Origin: Thermopetrobacter sp. TC1
GTDB lineage: Bacteria > Pseudomonadota > Alphaproteobacteria > Rhizobiales > Aestuariivirgaceae
Length of the DNA: 64,000 nucleotides
Reading direction: 5' to 3'
Assembly (NCBI RefSeq): GCF_000746275.1
Contig: NZ_KN050829.1
Location: 134,129-198,128 of the forward strand
The notes beneath the pieces were generated by a model that made no database searches, was not told the origin of the DNA, and worked only from the letters and a program-made list of their open reading frames with translations. Below are positions 43,230 through 51,234 of this stretch, one piece after another. The number at the start of each line of letters is the position of its first letter. Position 1 is the first letter of the stretch. The position numbers and the translations under genes were made by a program.

Positions 43230-44015
43230 TCATCCTGCCGCGCCGGGATAAGCAGGGGAAATGCGCGGCACAAGCGCTATGGCTTCAACAACGTCCGCCA
43301 CCACATGATCGCAAATGCGCCGCAGCGTTGCCTCATCCGAGGTGCCATCGCGCACGCCGATGAAGAGGGCGCAGCCGGCCGCCCGCGCCATCTCGGCATC
43401 ATGGGGACTGTCGCCGATCACCGCCATGTGTTCGGGCGCAACCGCAAGTTTCTTCGCGATGGCATGCACAGGGTCAGCGGCCGGTTTCGGGCGCGCCACG
43501 GCATCGAAGCCCACCACATGATCGATGAGATCCGCAATGCCAAACAGTCGCGTCATGCGCCGTGCCGAAGCGGTGGTGTCATTGGTGGCGATGGCAAGGC
43601 GGATCCCGCGCGCTTTTAGAGCCTCCATGCCTTTGCGCATAAGCTCAAGCGCACAGGCCGGCACCGGATCGGTCGTTTCGCAAAGACGGGCCATGCGCGC
43701 GAGAAATGCCTCTTTTTTCTCCTGTGAGGCCGAGCCGAACCAGGCGGTGAGCAGCTCGTCATTGGTGCCCACCGCCCAGATCGATCCAGGCGCAAAATCA
43801 TCCTGCGCCGGCCGATAGCCCACCTTCATCAGAAGAGCGCGCGCCTTCTCCTCGTCGCCTTCCGCCACGTCCAGCGCCACCCGTTTGATCAGCGGTGTCC
43901 ATGTGCGCTGAAAATCGACGAGAACGCCATCCTTGTCGAAAATGACGGCGCGGATGAACGGTTTGCTCTGGCCTTCTGCATGCACCGGCCGTTTGCCCCC
44001 GTCTTTCGTGCTCAC
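43230..44015 (-). CDS. HAD-superfamily hydrolase (phosphoglycolate-phosphatase-like)
   Basis: A 261-residue phosphatase-type protein. HAD motif I is VIFDKDGVLVDF (second Asp replaced by the usual DxDG form), motif II is IATNDT, motif III the Lys in VARPKPAADPVH, and motif IV VIGDSPHDAEMA. The cap domain lies between residues 25 and 100. The substrate is unknown. The GTG start at 44015 overlaps the stop of the nitroreductase gene (GTGA), and the in-frame TTG further upstream is less likely. Probably co-transcribed with the nitroreductase gene. Confidence 0.82.
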   Translation of the reverse strand: MSTKDGGKRPVHAEGQSKPFIRAVIFDKDGVLVDFQRTWTPLIKRVALDVAEGDEEKARALLMKVGYRPAQDDFAPGSIWAVGTNDELLTAWFGSASQEKKEAFLARMARLCETTDPVPACALELMRKGMEALKARGIRLAIATNDTTASARRMTRLFGIADLIDHVVGFDAVARPKPAADPVHAIAKKLAVAPEHMAVIGDSPHDAEMARAAGCALFIGVRDGTSDEATLRRICDHVVADVVEAIALVPRISPAYPGAAG

Positions 44016-44692
44016 GTCTTGGGCGACCAATAGGTGGTCAGATCCTGCCAGTAGGGACGGCGGCGGTCTTCCGCCGGCGGCGCGGCCGGGTCGCGGCTGC
44101 CGATGAAGAAAAAGCCGGCGATGAACTCATCCGTACCCAAAGCGAGCGCCTTGCGGACTTCGTCATCCTCCGCCGTCCAGCCCGAGCGCCACTGCGCGGC
44201 ATATCCCATCGCCTGCGCCGCCAGCAGCAGGTTCATGCAGGCCGCGCCCACAGACATGGTCTGCTCCCATTCCGGGATCTTGGGATGCGGGCGCACCCGG
44301 CCAATGACGGCGATGACCAGCGGAATGCGCTCAAAGAGATCATATTGCGCGCGCTTGTCAAAGCCCGCGCTGTCCGGATTGAGCGCTTCCCAGCGCTCGC
44401 GCACCAGGCGGGCGAAGGCCTGCTTGGCCGGATCCCTGAACACGATGAAACGCCACGGCTCCATCTTGCCATGATCGGGCGTGCGCGCAGCAATCTCCAG
44501 CATGACGGCAAGGTCTTCCTCATCCGGCCCCGGCCCGGCAATTGCCCCTGGCTCCGTGGAGCGGCGCGTGCGCAGAAACGAGATGATATCCCGCCTGTCG
44601 TTCAGCACCTCCGGCAGCAGCTCAAAACCGCGCCGGCCGTTGCGGCTTGTGATCTCCTTTCTGGGCAGCTCCGGATAGCGTCGCGCGCTCAT
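44012..44692 (-). CDS. Nitroreductase family protein (YdjA-like)
   Basis: A 226-residue FMN flavoprotein. Evidence: FLRTRRSTEPGAIAGPGPDE at the N-terminus, AARTPDHGKMEPWRFIVFRD (the YdjA-type TPDHG..PWRF motif), SVGAACMNLLLAAQAMGYAA and FIAGFFFIGSRD. Although it lies near the cobalamin operon, the motif does not match BluB, the enzyme that makes the lower ligand dimethylbenzimidazole. The partner HAD gene is coupled behind it. Confidence 0.82.
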   Translation of the reverse strand: MSARRYPELPRKEITSRNGRRGFELLPEVLNDRRDIISFLRTRRSTEPGAIAGPGPDEEDLAVMLEIAARTPDHGKMEPWRFIVFRDPAKQAFARLVRERWEALNPDSAGFDKRAQYDLFERIPLVIAVIGRVRPHPKIPEWEQTMSVGAACMNLLLAAQAMGYAAQWRSGWTAEDDEVRKALALGTDEFIAGFFFIGSRDPAAPPAEDRRRPYWQDLTTYWSPKT

Positions 44693-44822
44693 GATTCTGC
44701 CGTGTCCTTATTGTTCGTGATCATCCTGCCGAAAAACGGGCCCTTTTGCCCGGTTCGGCGAGTGAAGGCCAAGGCAGGCGCTTCTGTCAAGCTGGGGGTA
44801 TTAAGGGCAGGGGGCGCTGGCG

Positions 44823-44838
44823 TTAACCAAACGTTAAC
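44823..44838 (+). promoter_or_regulatory. CtrA-type binding site (TTAA-N7-TTAAC)
   Basis: TTAACCAAACGTTAAC matches the full alphaproteobacterial CtrA consensus TTAA-N7-TTAA with the following C. It lies 165 bases ahead of a strong plus-strand terminator and far from any start codon on that strand. On the minus strand it is 130 bases upstream of the nitroreductase start, so that gene is an alternative target. Confidence 0.65.
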
Positions 44839-44869
44839 GTGGGCATTGCCAAACGCGCCCGTTCATGAT

Positions 44870-45036
44870 TGATTAACCCTCGAATGATGCGAAGCCGGAC
44901 GGACGGGGCACAAGGGGGACGCCGGCCACGCAAGGGAACGTGAAGGAACAGGTATTCCGCGAACGCTCTCACTGTCTTCAGCAATGGTTCGGGCACTTGA
45001 TCAGAGCCGCCTTCTTTCAAGGCGGCTCTCTTTTTG
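44870..45036 (+). ncRNA. Candidate small RNA with rho-independent terminator
   Basis: A non-coding stretch between a CtrA-type box and a perfect terminator. The terminator is AGAGCCGCCTT (45003-45013) paired with AAGGCGGCTCT (45019-45029), followed by CTTTTTG. No gene on the plus strand ends here, so the terminator implies its own transcript of roughly 120-170 bases. The only open frames inside are under 20 codons. The 5' end is unknown; the range given is approximate. Confidence 0.5.
45003..45036 (+). terminator. Rho-independent terminator in the intergenic region
   Basis: An 11-bp perfect stem with a 5-base loop, then C followed by five T. It is one of the strongest terminators in the window and has no protein gene ahead of it on this strand. 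Confidence 0.88.
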
Positions 45037-45374
45037 CGCGATTTCCGCTTGTCGCTCAAGGCCTTGCCAGGAACTTTTGAATCAATTCCCACACAACACG
45101 ACACAAAATGGCCCGCTTCCGCAATCACCCCGTCGATCAGCGAAATTCAGGATGCATGATGTTGCCGTCAAATCGACCGAGGAAAAAAGACTTTCCATGA
45201 GCTGGGCGTTAGTTGCTTAACTTATTGATAAATAAAAAGTAAAAGGTCATCAACTCAGTTGCCCTTGATATTCCTTTCACTCATGAAGCACCGCTTTTCC
45301 CTCCCCCTGGTAGGGGGGGCAGGGAGGGGGCGGGCGGCAACCTCATGAGCCTGTGGCCCGACCCCCTCCCGGCG

Positions 45375-45402
45375 CTTCGCGCCGACCTCCCCCTATCAGG
45401 GG
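45375..45402 (-). repeat. Dispersed intergenic repeat A, copy 2
   Basis: Exactly the reverse complement of 9497-9524 over 28 bases. It sits inside a larger GC-rich palindromic block (45301-45412) with CCTCCCCCT and AGGGGGAGG at several places. Confidence 0.8.
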
Positions 45403-45519
45403 GAGGTTAGGATCAAGCGCTCTTCCTGCCTGCCGCCTGCTGCACTGGGACTAATTTAGCTTCTGACGACAAGTGTTTGTTTAATTCATTGAAAACCATA
45501 GGAAAACGTCATTGACGGC

Positions 45520-45634
45520 CTTGCCTGTCCCGGGCTTGAACCGGGATCCCGGCAATCCAGGGCCAGGAATGAGGCGGGTTTGGATGCAATGGCTTATGCC
45601 GGAGTGACAGGAAAGATGGCAGCGTTGTGTCGCG
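45520..45634 (+). repeat. Dispersed repeat B, copy 1
   Basis: It begins with an imperfect palindrome (CCCGGGCTTGAACCGGGATCC) and ends GTGACAGGAAAGATGGCAGC then GTTGTGTCG. The copy at 62952-63062 has a similar palindrome at the start and GTGACGAGAAAGATGGAAAC then GGTGTGTCG at the end. The layout is that of short palindromic repeats often found between alphaproteobacterial genes. Confidence 0.5.
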
Positions 45635-45684
45635 AAGGAGTGATCAGTTCCTTTCCCAAGTCGTCGTTACCTGGCTTGCTGGCC

Positions 45685-46296
45685 TTAAGCGCCCGTCCAG
45701 CGGCCGCCGGCATCGTCTGGCACCGCAAGCCCCAGAAGCGACAGTGCCCGCGAAACCGAATGCCGCACCATTTCCGCAATGCTTGCCGGGCGGGCATAGA
45801 GCGCCGGCACCGGCGGAAAGATCACCGCCCCCGCCTTACAGGCGAGCGCCATGCTGCGGATGTGCCCGGCATGCAGCGGCGTTTCCCGCACCATGAGAAC
45901 AAGCGGCCGCCGTTCCTTTAGGGTCACGTCCGCGGCCCGGATCAACAGATTGTCGGCCAGATGGCGGGCGATAGCCGACAGCGTGCGCACAGAGCAGGGC
46001 GCCACGATCATGCCATGCACCGGAAAACTGCCAGAGGCGACGGGCGCGGCGAGATCGGCGTTGTCATGCACCACATCGGCAAGCGAAAGAATGGTTTCAA
46101 GCGGCTCATCAAGTTCCAGCGCCATGGTGCGGCGCGCCCCCTCGCTGATGATGAGATGGCTTTCCACCTCCGGCATGGCGCGCAAGAGTTTGAGCGCCTC
46201 AACCCCATAGAGCGCACCGGAAGCGCCACTGATGCCAACGATGATGCGTTTGCGCTCCGCCTGTTTGCTCATGGGAGTGCTTCCCTTCGTGTTCAT
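45685..46296 (-). CDS. ubiX: Flavin prenyltransferase UbiX
   Basis: A 203-residue enzyme that makes prenylated FMN, the cofactor of the decarboxylase UbiD. Evidence: RIIVGISGASGALYGVEALK, a SEGAR block (LIISEGARRTM), FPVHGMIVAPCSVRTLSAIA, DNLLIRAADVTLKERRPLVL and ETPLHAGHIRSM. The ATG at 46296 overlaps the ubiD stop by ATGA; an internal ATG at 46272 is possible. It is co-transcribed with ubiD, which needs its product. Confidence 0.96.
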   Translation of the reverse strand: MNTKGSTPMSKQAERKRIIVGISGASGALYGVEALKLLRAMPEVESHLIISEGARRTMALELDEPLETILSLADVVHDNADLAAPVASGSFPVHGMIVAPCSVRTLSAIARHLADNLLIRAADVTLKERRPLVLMVRETPLHAGHIRSMALACKAGAVIFPPVPALYARPASIAEMVRHSVSRALSLLGLAVPDDAGGRWTGA

Positions 46297-47882
46297 GGTG
46301 CGCCCCTGCTCTTTGTGCGCCGCTTATCCTCGCGCAAGGGCGAATGCGCCCGTGATGCCGCAAACGGATCCCCTTTCCGCAAGCTCAGGTTCAGCGCATC
46401 GATCAGGGCATCGACACGGCGCTCAACGGCGGCATCCATCTTCAGCACACGCCCCCATGCGCGATCGGTCTCCGCTCCGATCTTGGTCGTGGCATCGATC
46501 CCCATCTTGCCGCCCAGCCCTTCGCGGGGCGAGGCGAAATCCAGCGCATCAATGGGCGTATCGGACAGGGTTATGAGATCACGCGACGGATCAAAGCGCG
46601 TGGAGACCGCCCACATCACGTCATCCCAGCTGCGGGCGTCGATGTCGTCATCCACCACGATCAGCAGCTTGGTATAGGAAAACTGCGGCAGCACGCTCCA
46701 CAGCCCCAGCATCAGGCGGCGGGCATGCCCGGGATAGGCCTTGCGAATGCTGGCCACGCCGATGCGATAGGAGCAGCCCTCCGGCGGCAGCCAGAAATCG
46801 ACGATTTCCGGAAAGTGCTGCTGCAAAAGCGGCAGGAACACATCATTGAGAGCGGCGGCCATCACCGAGGGCTCATCCGGCGGCCGCCCCGTGTAGGTGG
46901 TGAGATAGAGCGGATCGCTGCGCAGGGTGATGGCGCTGATGTGCATCACCGGATAGGGGGCGGCGGCGTTGTAATAGCCGGTGTGATCGCCATAGGGGCC
47001 TTCCATGGCCTCTTCCGAGATCGACACCCGCCCCTCCAGCACGATTTCGGCCGATGCCGGCACCAGCATCGGCTGACTCACCGCCGGCGCCAGCCTGCCG
47101 CGCCCGCCGCGCAAGAGCCCGGCAAAGGCATATTCGCCCACCGTTTCCGGCACAGGGGTGACTGCGGCCATGATCGTGGCGGGATCGGCCCCGATTGCCA
47201 CCGCGATTGGCATGTCCTCGCCCGCCGCCTGCCAGGTGCGGAAATGCTGCGCGCCGCCGCGATGGGCCAGCCAGCGCACGATCGCCTTGTCAGGCCCCAG
47301 CACCTGCATGCGATAAACGCCGAGATTGTAGGCGGCGGGATCGTTGGCGTCGCTGCCATGGGCGCGCGTGATCACCAGCGGCCAGGTGATCAGCGGCGCC
47401 GGTTCCCCGGGCCAGCAGGTCTGCACCGGCAGCCGGGAAAGATCGACATCGGAATTTTTCCAGATCACCACCTGAGAGGGCGCCCGCCGCACGATGCGCG
47501 GCCGCGAGGAGAGAAGCGCCCGGATCAGGTTCATGCCCTCGCCGGCAGCACCCTTGCCCCGCGGTGGCCTGGGCTGGCGCAGGACGGCAAGCGTCCTGCC
47601 CAGGTCGCGCAAGGCATCAGGCTCAACGCCAAGAGCCCAGGCCGTGCGCTCCACCGTGCCGAAGGGATTGATCACCACCGGCATGGCGTCACACTGGCCG
47701 TTCCCGGTCTTCACCGCCTGCAGAATGGCCGCAGGCCCGCCCGCCGCGATCAGGCGCCTGTGCAGTTCGGTGATCTCTAGCTGCGCTGAAATCGGCGAAT
47801 CGATGCGCACAAGCTGGCCCTTGTCCTCAAGGAAGGAGAGAAAGGCACGCAGATCATCAAACCGGGGCAGGGTGCGGCGCAT
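46293..47882 (-). CDS. ubiD: 4-hydroxy-3-polyprenylbenzoate decarboxylase UbiD
   Basis: A 529-residue prenyl-FMN-dependent decarboxylase of ubiquinone synthesis. Family blocks: FDDLRAFLSFLEDKGQLVRI, VINPFGTVERTAWALGVEP, the central region DKAIVRWLAHRGGAQHFRTW, VLEGRVSISEEAMEGPYGDH, YLTTYTGRPPDEPSVMAAAL and VVDDDIDARSWDDVMWAVST (with the catalytic Glu region). It is the first gene of the ubiD-ubiX pair. It is divergent from the ubiTUV locus, with 244 bases between the starts. Confidence 0.96.
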   Translation of the reverse strand: MRRTLPRFDDLRAFLSFLEDKGQLVRIDSPISAQLEITELHRRLIAAGGPAAILQAVKTGNGQCDAMPVVINPFGTVERTAWALGVEPDALRDLGRTLAVLRQPRPPRGKGAAGEGMNLIRALLSSRPRIVRRAPSQVVIWKNSDVDLSRLPVQTCWPGEPAPLITWPLVITRAHGSDANDPAAYNLGVYRMQVLGPDKAIVRWLAHRGGAQHFRTWQAAGEDMPIAVAIGADPATIMAAVTPVPETVGEYAFAGLLRGGRGRLAPAVSQPMLVPASAEIVLEGRVSISEEAMEGPYGDHTGYYNAAAPYPVMHISAITLRSDPLYLTTYTGRPPDEPSVMAAALNDVFLPLLQQHFPEIVDFWLPPEGCSYRIGVASIRKAYPGHARRLMLGLWSVLPQFSYTKLLIVVDDDIDARSWDDVMWAVSTRFDPSRDLITLSDTPIDALDFASPREGLGGKMGIDATTKIGAETDRAWGRVLKMDAAVERRVDALIDALNLSLRKGDPFAASRAHSPLREDKRRTKSRGAP

Positions 47883-48126
47883 GAGAAAGGCTCAATTGTC
47901 AAGGCTCAGACGTCATTATGTGAGAAGAGGCGATGTTGCAGCCTAATCAGGCCACAACGGCCCATGCATGATCCGCCAAAACCGCGCATTCAATGACGTG
48001 CGTCAAGCTCTTCACGCTTGACCCGCCCGCATCCTCTGCCGAAAACCGCATGAGAGACCGCCCCCAAGTGACCGGGCGGATATTCTGGCTATAAGTGCCA
48101 CAGGGAAGGATGGGGGAACGCCTTCA

Positions 48127-48798
48127 ATGCTTGATGATCTCTATCCACCCCCGGGCGGGAAAGCGCAGACAGGGCCAGGCGATGCGCTCGATGGCGCGCC
48201 CGAGGCCCGCAGCGAAAACCAAAAGCCCTTGCGCCTGCCCGGCCTTGTCAGGCGCCTGCCGCCGCCTCCGGGCTTTCTCATGGCGCCGCTCCTGCAGGCT
48301 TTCGTGACGTCGCTTCTGAAGCGGCATCCGGAGATGTTCGAGCGGCTTGGCGATTATGGCGAGCGCCGTTTTCTCATCGATCCCGTCGATCTGCCTTTCG
48401 TGCTCATGCTGGTGCCCTCGCCGAAGCGACCGCTGCTTATCATGAAAAACCGCGGCGCGCCGGTGCCGTGGCAGGCGGCGGTGCGCGGGCCTGCGCTCGC
48501 TCTTCTCGCCATGGCCCAGGGCGAGGCCGATGGCGATGCCCTGTTTTTTACCCGGGATATCGTCATCGAGGGCGATACCGAGGCGGTACTGGCCCTGCGC
48601 AATGCGCTCGATGATGCCGCACTTGATCTTTTCGAGGAATTCGAGGCCGCTTTCGGCCCGCTTTCCGGGGCCATGCGGCGGCTGCGTCCGGCGGCCGTTG
48701 CCCTGTTTGAGGGGCTGCGCCGGGCGCTCACGCAGCTTGAGCGGCTCAAGGCCGGGGCGGATACACAAAATGGCGATAAGGCCACGGCCCGCGCCTGA
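48127..48798 (+). CDS. ubiT: SCP2-domain lipid carrier UbiT
   Basis: A 223-residue protein with an SCP2 sterol-carrier domain (LPGLVRRLPPPPGFLMAPLL, then FVLMLVPSPKRPLLIMKNRG, FFTRDIVIEGDTEAVLALRN). UbiT binds ubiquinone precursors for oxygen-independent synthesis. The identification rests on the domain, on AVLALRNALDD-type sequence shared with UbiT, and above all on the following ubiU and ubiV genes. The N-terminal 35 residues are Pro-rich and variable. Confidence 0.88.
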   Translation: MLDDLYPPPGGKAQTGPGDALDGAPEARSENQKPLRLPGLVRRLPPPPGFLMAPLLQAFVTSLLKRHPEMFERLGDYGERRFLIDPVDLPFVLMLVPSPKRPLLIMKNRGAPVPWQAAVRGPALALLAMAQGEADGDALFFTRDIVIEGDTEAVLALRNALDDAALDLFEEFEAAFGPLSGAMRRLRPAAVALFEGLRRALTQLERLKAGADTQNGDKATARA

Positions 48799-48890
48799 GG
48801 TTTTTCAAGCACCATGTATCACTGAAAGAGGACAGACAGGGGCATGGCCCAAACGCATCGTGAGAGGAAAGAGGGAGAACAGGCAGGTTC

Positions 48891-49934
48891 ATGACCATCA
48901 ACGCCGCAGCTAGCCAACAGAAGCACCCGGGCGGAAAACCGGCGCTGGAGCTTGTTTGCCCGGCGGGAACGCCGGCGGCCCTGCGCGATGCGGTGGATGC
49001 CGGGGCCCATGCCGTCTATTGCGGCTTTCGTGACGAGACCAATGCCCGCAACTTTCCCGGCCTCAATTTCTCCCGCGCGGAACTGGAAGACGGCATCGCC
49101 TATGCCCACGCGCGCGGGGCAAAGGTTTTGGTGGCCATCAACACCTTTGCCCAGGCCGGGCGTGAGGACCTCTGGCAGCGGGCGGTGGATGATGCCGTTG
49201 CCGCCGGTGCCGATGCCCTCATCCTTGCCGATCTGGGCGTGCTCGCCTACGCCGCTGAAGCCCATCCCGCGCAGCGTCTGCATCTGTCGGTGCAGGCCTC
49301 GGCTTCCACGCCGGAGGCGATCAACTTCCTCATCGAGCGCTATGGCATCAAGCGCGTGGTGCTGCCGCGCGTGCTGACCCTGCCGGAAATCGCCGATCTC
49401 AATCGCGAGATCGCCTGCGAAACGGAAGTCTTCGTCTTCGGGGGCTTGTGTGTCATGGCCGAGGGGCGCTGTCTGCTCTCTTCTTACGCCACCGGCAAGT
49501 CGCCCAACATGAACGGTGTCTGTTCGCCGCCTTCGCATGTTGCCTATCGCGAGGAGGCCGACGGCGCTCTCGTCTCCCGCCTGGGGGATTTCACCATCAA
49601 CCGCTTCGCACCCGGCGAGAAGGCGGGCTATCCCACCCTGTGCAAGGGCCGTTTCGAGGTGGCCGGCCGGCCTTTCTACGTCTTTGAGGAACCCACCAGC
49701 CTCAACGCCGCCTCGCTCTTGCGCGAGCTTGTCAATGCCGGCGTCACCGCCCTGAAGATCGAGGGCCGCCAGCGCTCGCGCGCCTATGTGCGTAAGGTGG
49801 TGAGCGATTTTCGCCGCGCTGTTGATGCGCTGGGCACCGGCGGCGAACCGGCAGCGGCCGCAACCGATGCCTTGTCCGATCTCAGCGAGGGCAGCCGCCA
49901 GACGGAAGGGGTTTATCGCAAGACATGGCGCTAG
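48891..49934 (+). CDS. ubiU: UbiU, Fe-S subunit of O2-independent ubiquinone hydroxylase
   Basis: A 347-residue U32-peptidase-family protein. It pairs with UbiV to hydroxylate the ubiquinone ring without oxygen. Four Cys that bind a 4Fe-4S cluster are visible: Cys187 and Cys194 (GLCVMAEGRCLL), Cys211 (NGVCSPP) and Cys251 (PTLCKGRF). Their spacing, 7-17-40, is nearly that of E. coli UbiU. Other family blocks are ELVCPAGTPAALRDAVDAGA and LKIEGRQRSRAYVRKVV. It lies between ubiT and ubiV on one strand. Confidence 0.95.
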   Translation: MTINAAASQQKHPGGKPALELVCPAGTPAALRDAVDAGAHAVYCGFRDETNARNFPGLNFSRAELEDGIAYAHARGAKVLVAINTFAQAGREDLWQRAVDDAVAAGADALILADLGVLAYAAEAHPAQRLHLSVQASASTPEAINFLIERYGIKRVVLPRVLTLPEIADLNREIACETEVFVFGGLCVMAEGRCLLSSYATGKSPNMNGVCSPPSHVAYREEADGALVSRLGDFTINRFAPGEKAGYPTLCKGRFEVAGRPFYVFEEPTSLNAASLLRELVNAGVTALKIEGRQRSRAYVRKVVSDFRRAVDALGTGGEPAAAATDALSDLSEGSRQTEGVYRKTWR

Positions 49935-50014
49935 GCGGCTGGAAGAACAGGGCCGGAGGGCAACGCCGCAAGCCTGTGAAAAAACAAGCGGAGCAAACAA
50001 GGAACAAGAACACC

Positions 50015-50995
50015 ATGCCGGCACGCAAGCGCATGCGCATCGCCTCAGGACCGGTGCTCTTCAACTGGGCGCCGGAACAGTGGCGCGATTTTCATTTCCG
50101 TCTTGCTGATGTTGAGGATGTGGACATCGTGCATGTGGGCGAGGTGGTCTGCGCCAAGCGGCATCCTTTCTTCGAGCCTTACATGGCCGAGGTGATCGAG
50201 CGCCTGTTCGCTTCGGGCAAACAGGTGGTGCTCTCCGCCCTGGCCCTGGCCATGAACCGCAATGAACGCAGCCTTATCGACAGCATCACCGCCATGGCCG
50301 GGGAGGCTTCTGCTTCGGAGGAAACGGCCGATGAAGGCGGGGAGGGTGAAGGCGCGCTCATCATCGAGGCCAATGACTTGACAGCCCTGGCCAGGCTTGC
50401 CGGGCGCCGCTTCGTCATCGGCCCCTTCGTGAACACCTATAATGCGCTGACGGTGAAGGAACTTGCCCATCTGGGCGCGGTGCGCATCTGCCTGCCGCCG
50501 GAGTTGGGCCGGCAGGCCTTGAGCGCGCTTGTGCCCGCCATGACCGATATCGGCGTTGAGGCGGAGGTGTTCGCCTTCGGCCGCATGCCGCTGGCGCTCT
50601 CCGCCCGCTGTTATCATGCCCGCAGCCATGGCCTGCCCAAGGACGGTTGCCGTTATGTCTGCGGGGAGGATCCGGACGGCCTGCCGCTGAAAACCCTGGA
50701 TGAGGAACCCTTCCTCGCCGTCAATGGCATTCAGACGCTCTCCTATGCCTGCCTCAACCTGCTGGGCGAGATTCCACTGCTGAAGGATATGGGCGTCTCC
50801 GTGCTGCGTTTATCCCCCCATGCCACCTGTGACATGGCCGAGGTGGCTGCCATTTTCCGTGCCGTTGCCGATGAGAACATGGCGGTGGCGGAAGGCCTGG
50901 CCCGCCTTGAGGCGCTGAAACTTCCCTTTCCTTTCGCCAACGGCTATTTCCACGGCCAGCCCGGTGCCGCCTGGCTGAAGCCTGATCCTGCCTGA
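50015..50995 (+). CDS. ubiV: UbiV, Fe-S partner of UbiU
   Basis: A 326-residue U32-family protein. The four cluster Cys are Cys46 (EVVCAKRHPFF), Cys199 (LSARCYHARSHG), Cys212 and Cys216 (KDGCRYVC); the last three are spaced 13 and 4, as in E. coli UbiV. The start at 50015 (MPARKRMRIASG) precedes the conserved GPVLFNWAPEQWRDFH block. The open frame reaches back into ubiU but with basic low-complexity sequence. With UbiD and UbiX next door, this locus allows ubiquinone synthesis both with and without oxygen. Confidence 0.94.
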   Translation: MPARKRMRIASGPVLFNWAPEQWRDFHFRLADVEDVDIVHVGEVVCAKRHPFFEPYMAEVIERLFASGKQVVLSALALAMNRNERSLIDSITAMAGEASASEETADEGGEGEGALIIEANDLTALARLAGRRFVIGPFVNTYNALTVKELAHLGAVRICLPPELGRQALSALVPAMTDIGVEAEVFAFGRMPLALSARCYHARSHGLPKDGCRYVCGEDPDGLPLKTLDEEPFLAVNGIQTLSYACLNLLGEIPLLKDMGVSVLRLSPHATCDMAEVAAIFRAVADENMAVAEGLARLEALKLPFPFANGYFHGQPGAAWLKPDPA

Positions 50996-51234
50996 CAGCC
51001 GAGGAAACCGCTCGGTTCACCTTGCGCGAGCGCTTCGTTCAGTCATCATGCTGGCTCGCCAAAGCGGGGGCGCGGAATGGCGGGCGGAATGAAAGTTCAT
51101 GAGAAGGTGAATGTCCGTTTGGGCTCTCTGCATCGGGGCAGGGCGCCAAATGCCAGATCATGGAAACCCAACGCCAGATCATGTGAAAAAGCGCACGGAG
51201 AGTCCGCCCCCGGAACGCATGCGATCATGCCCGT

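Larger units (their letters stand above)
44693..45684. other. Intergenic region of about 1 kb with repeats and a candidate small RNA
   Basis: No protein gene is supported here. Contents in order: a CtrA-type box and downstream terminator (44823-45036, listed separately), an AT-rich stretch (45200-45260), a GC-rich palindromic block with repeat A (45301-45412), an AT-rich stretch (45450-45515) and repeat B (45520-45634). The density of repeats suggests neutral spacer DNA around the small RNA locus. Confidence 0.6.

Noticed and set aside
44012-44692. BluB (dimethylbenzimidazole synthase)
   Set aside because: It is near the cobalamin operon and is a nitroreductase-fold protein, but the TPDHG..PWRF motif is that of the YdjA branch.
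45520-45560. tRNA-like sequence CTTGAACCGGGATCC
   Set aside because: It resembles a T-arm, but no acceptor stem or anticodon arm fits around it; it is part of dispersed repeat B.
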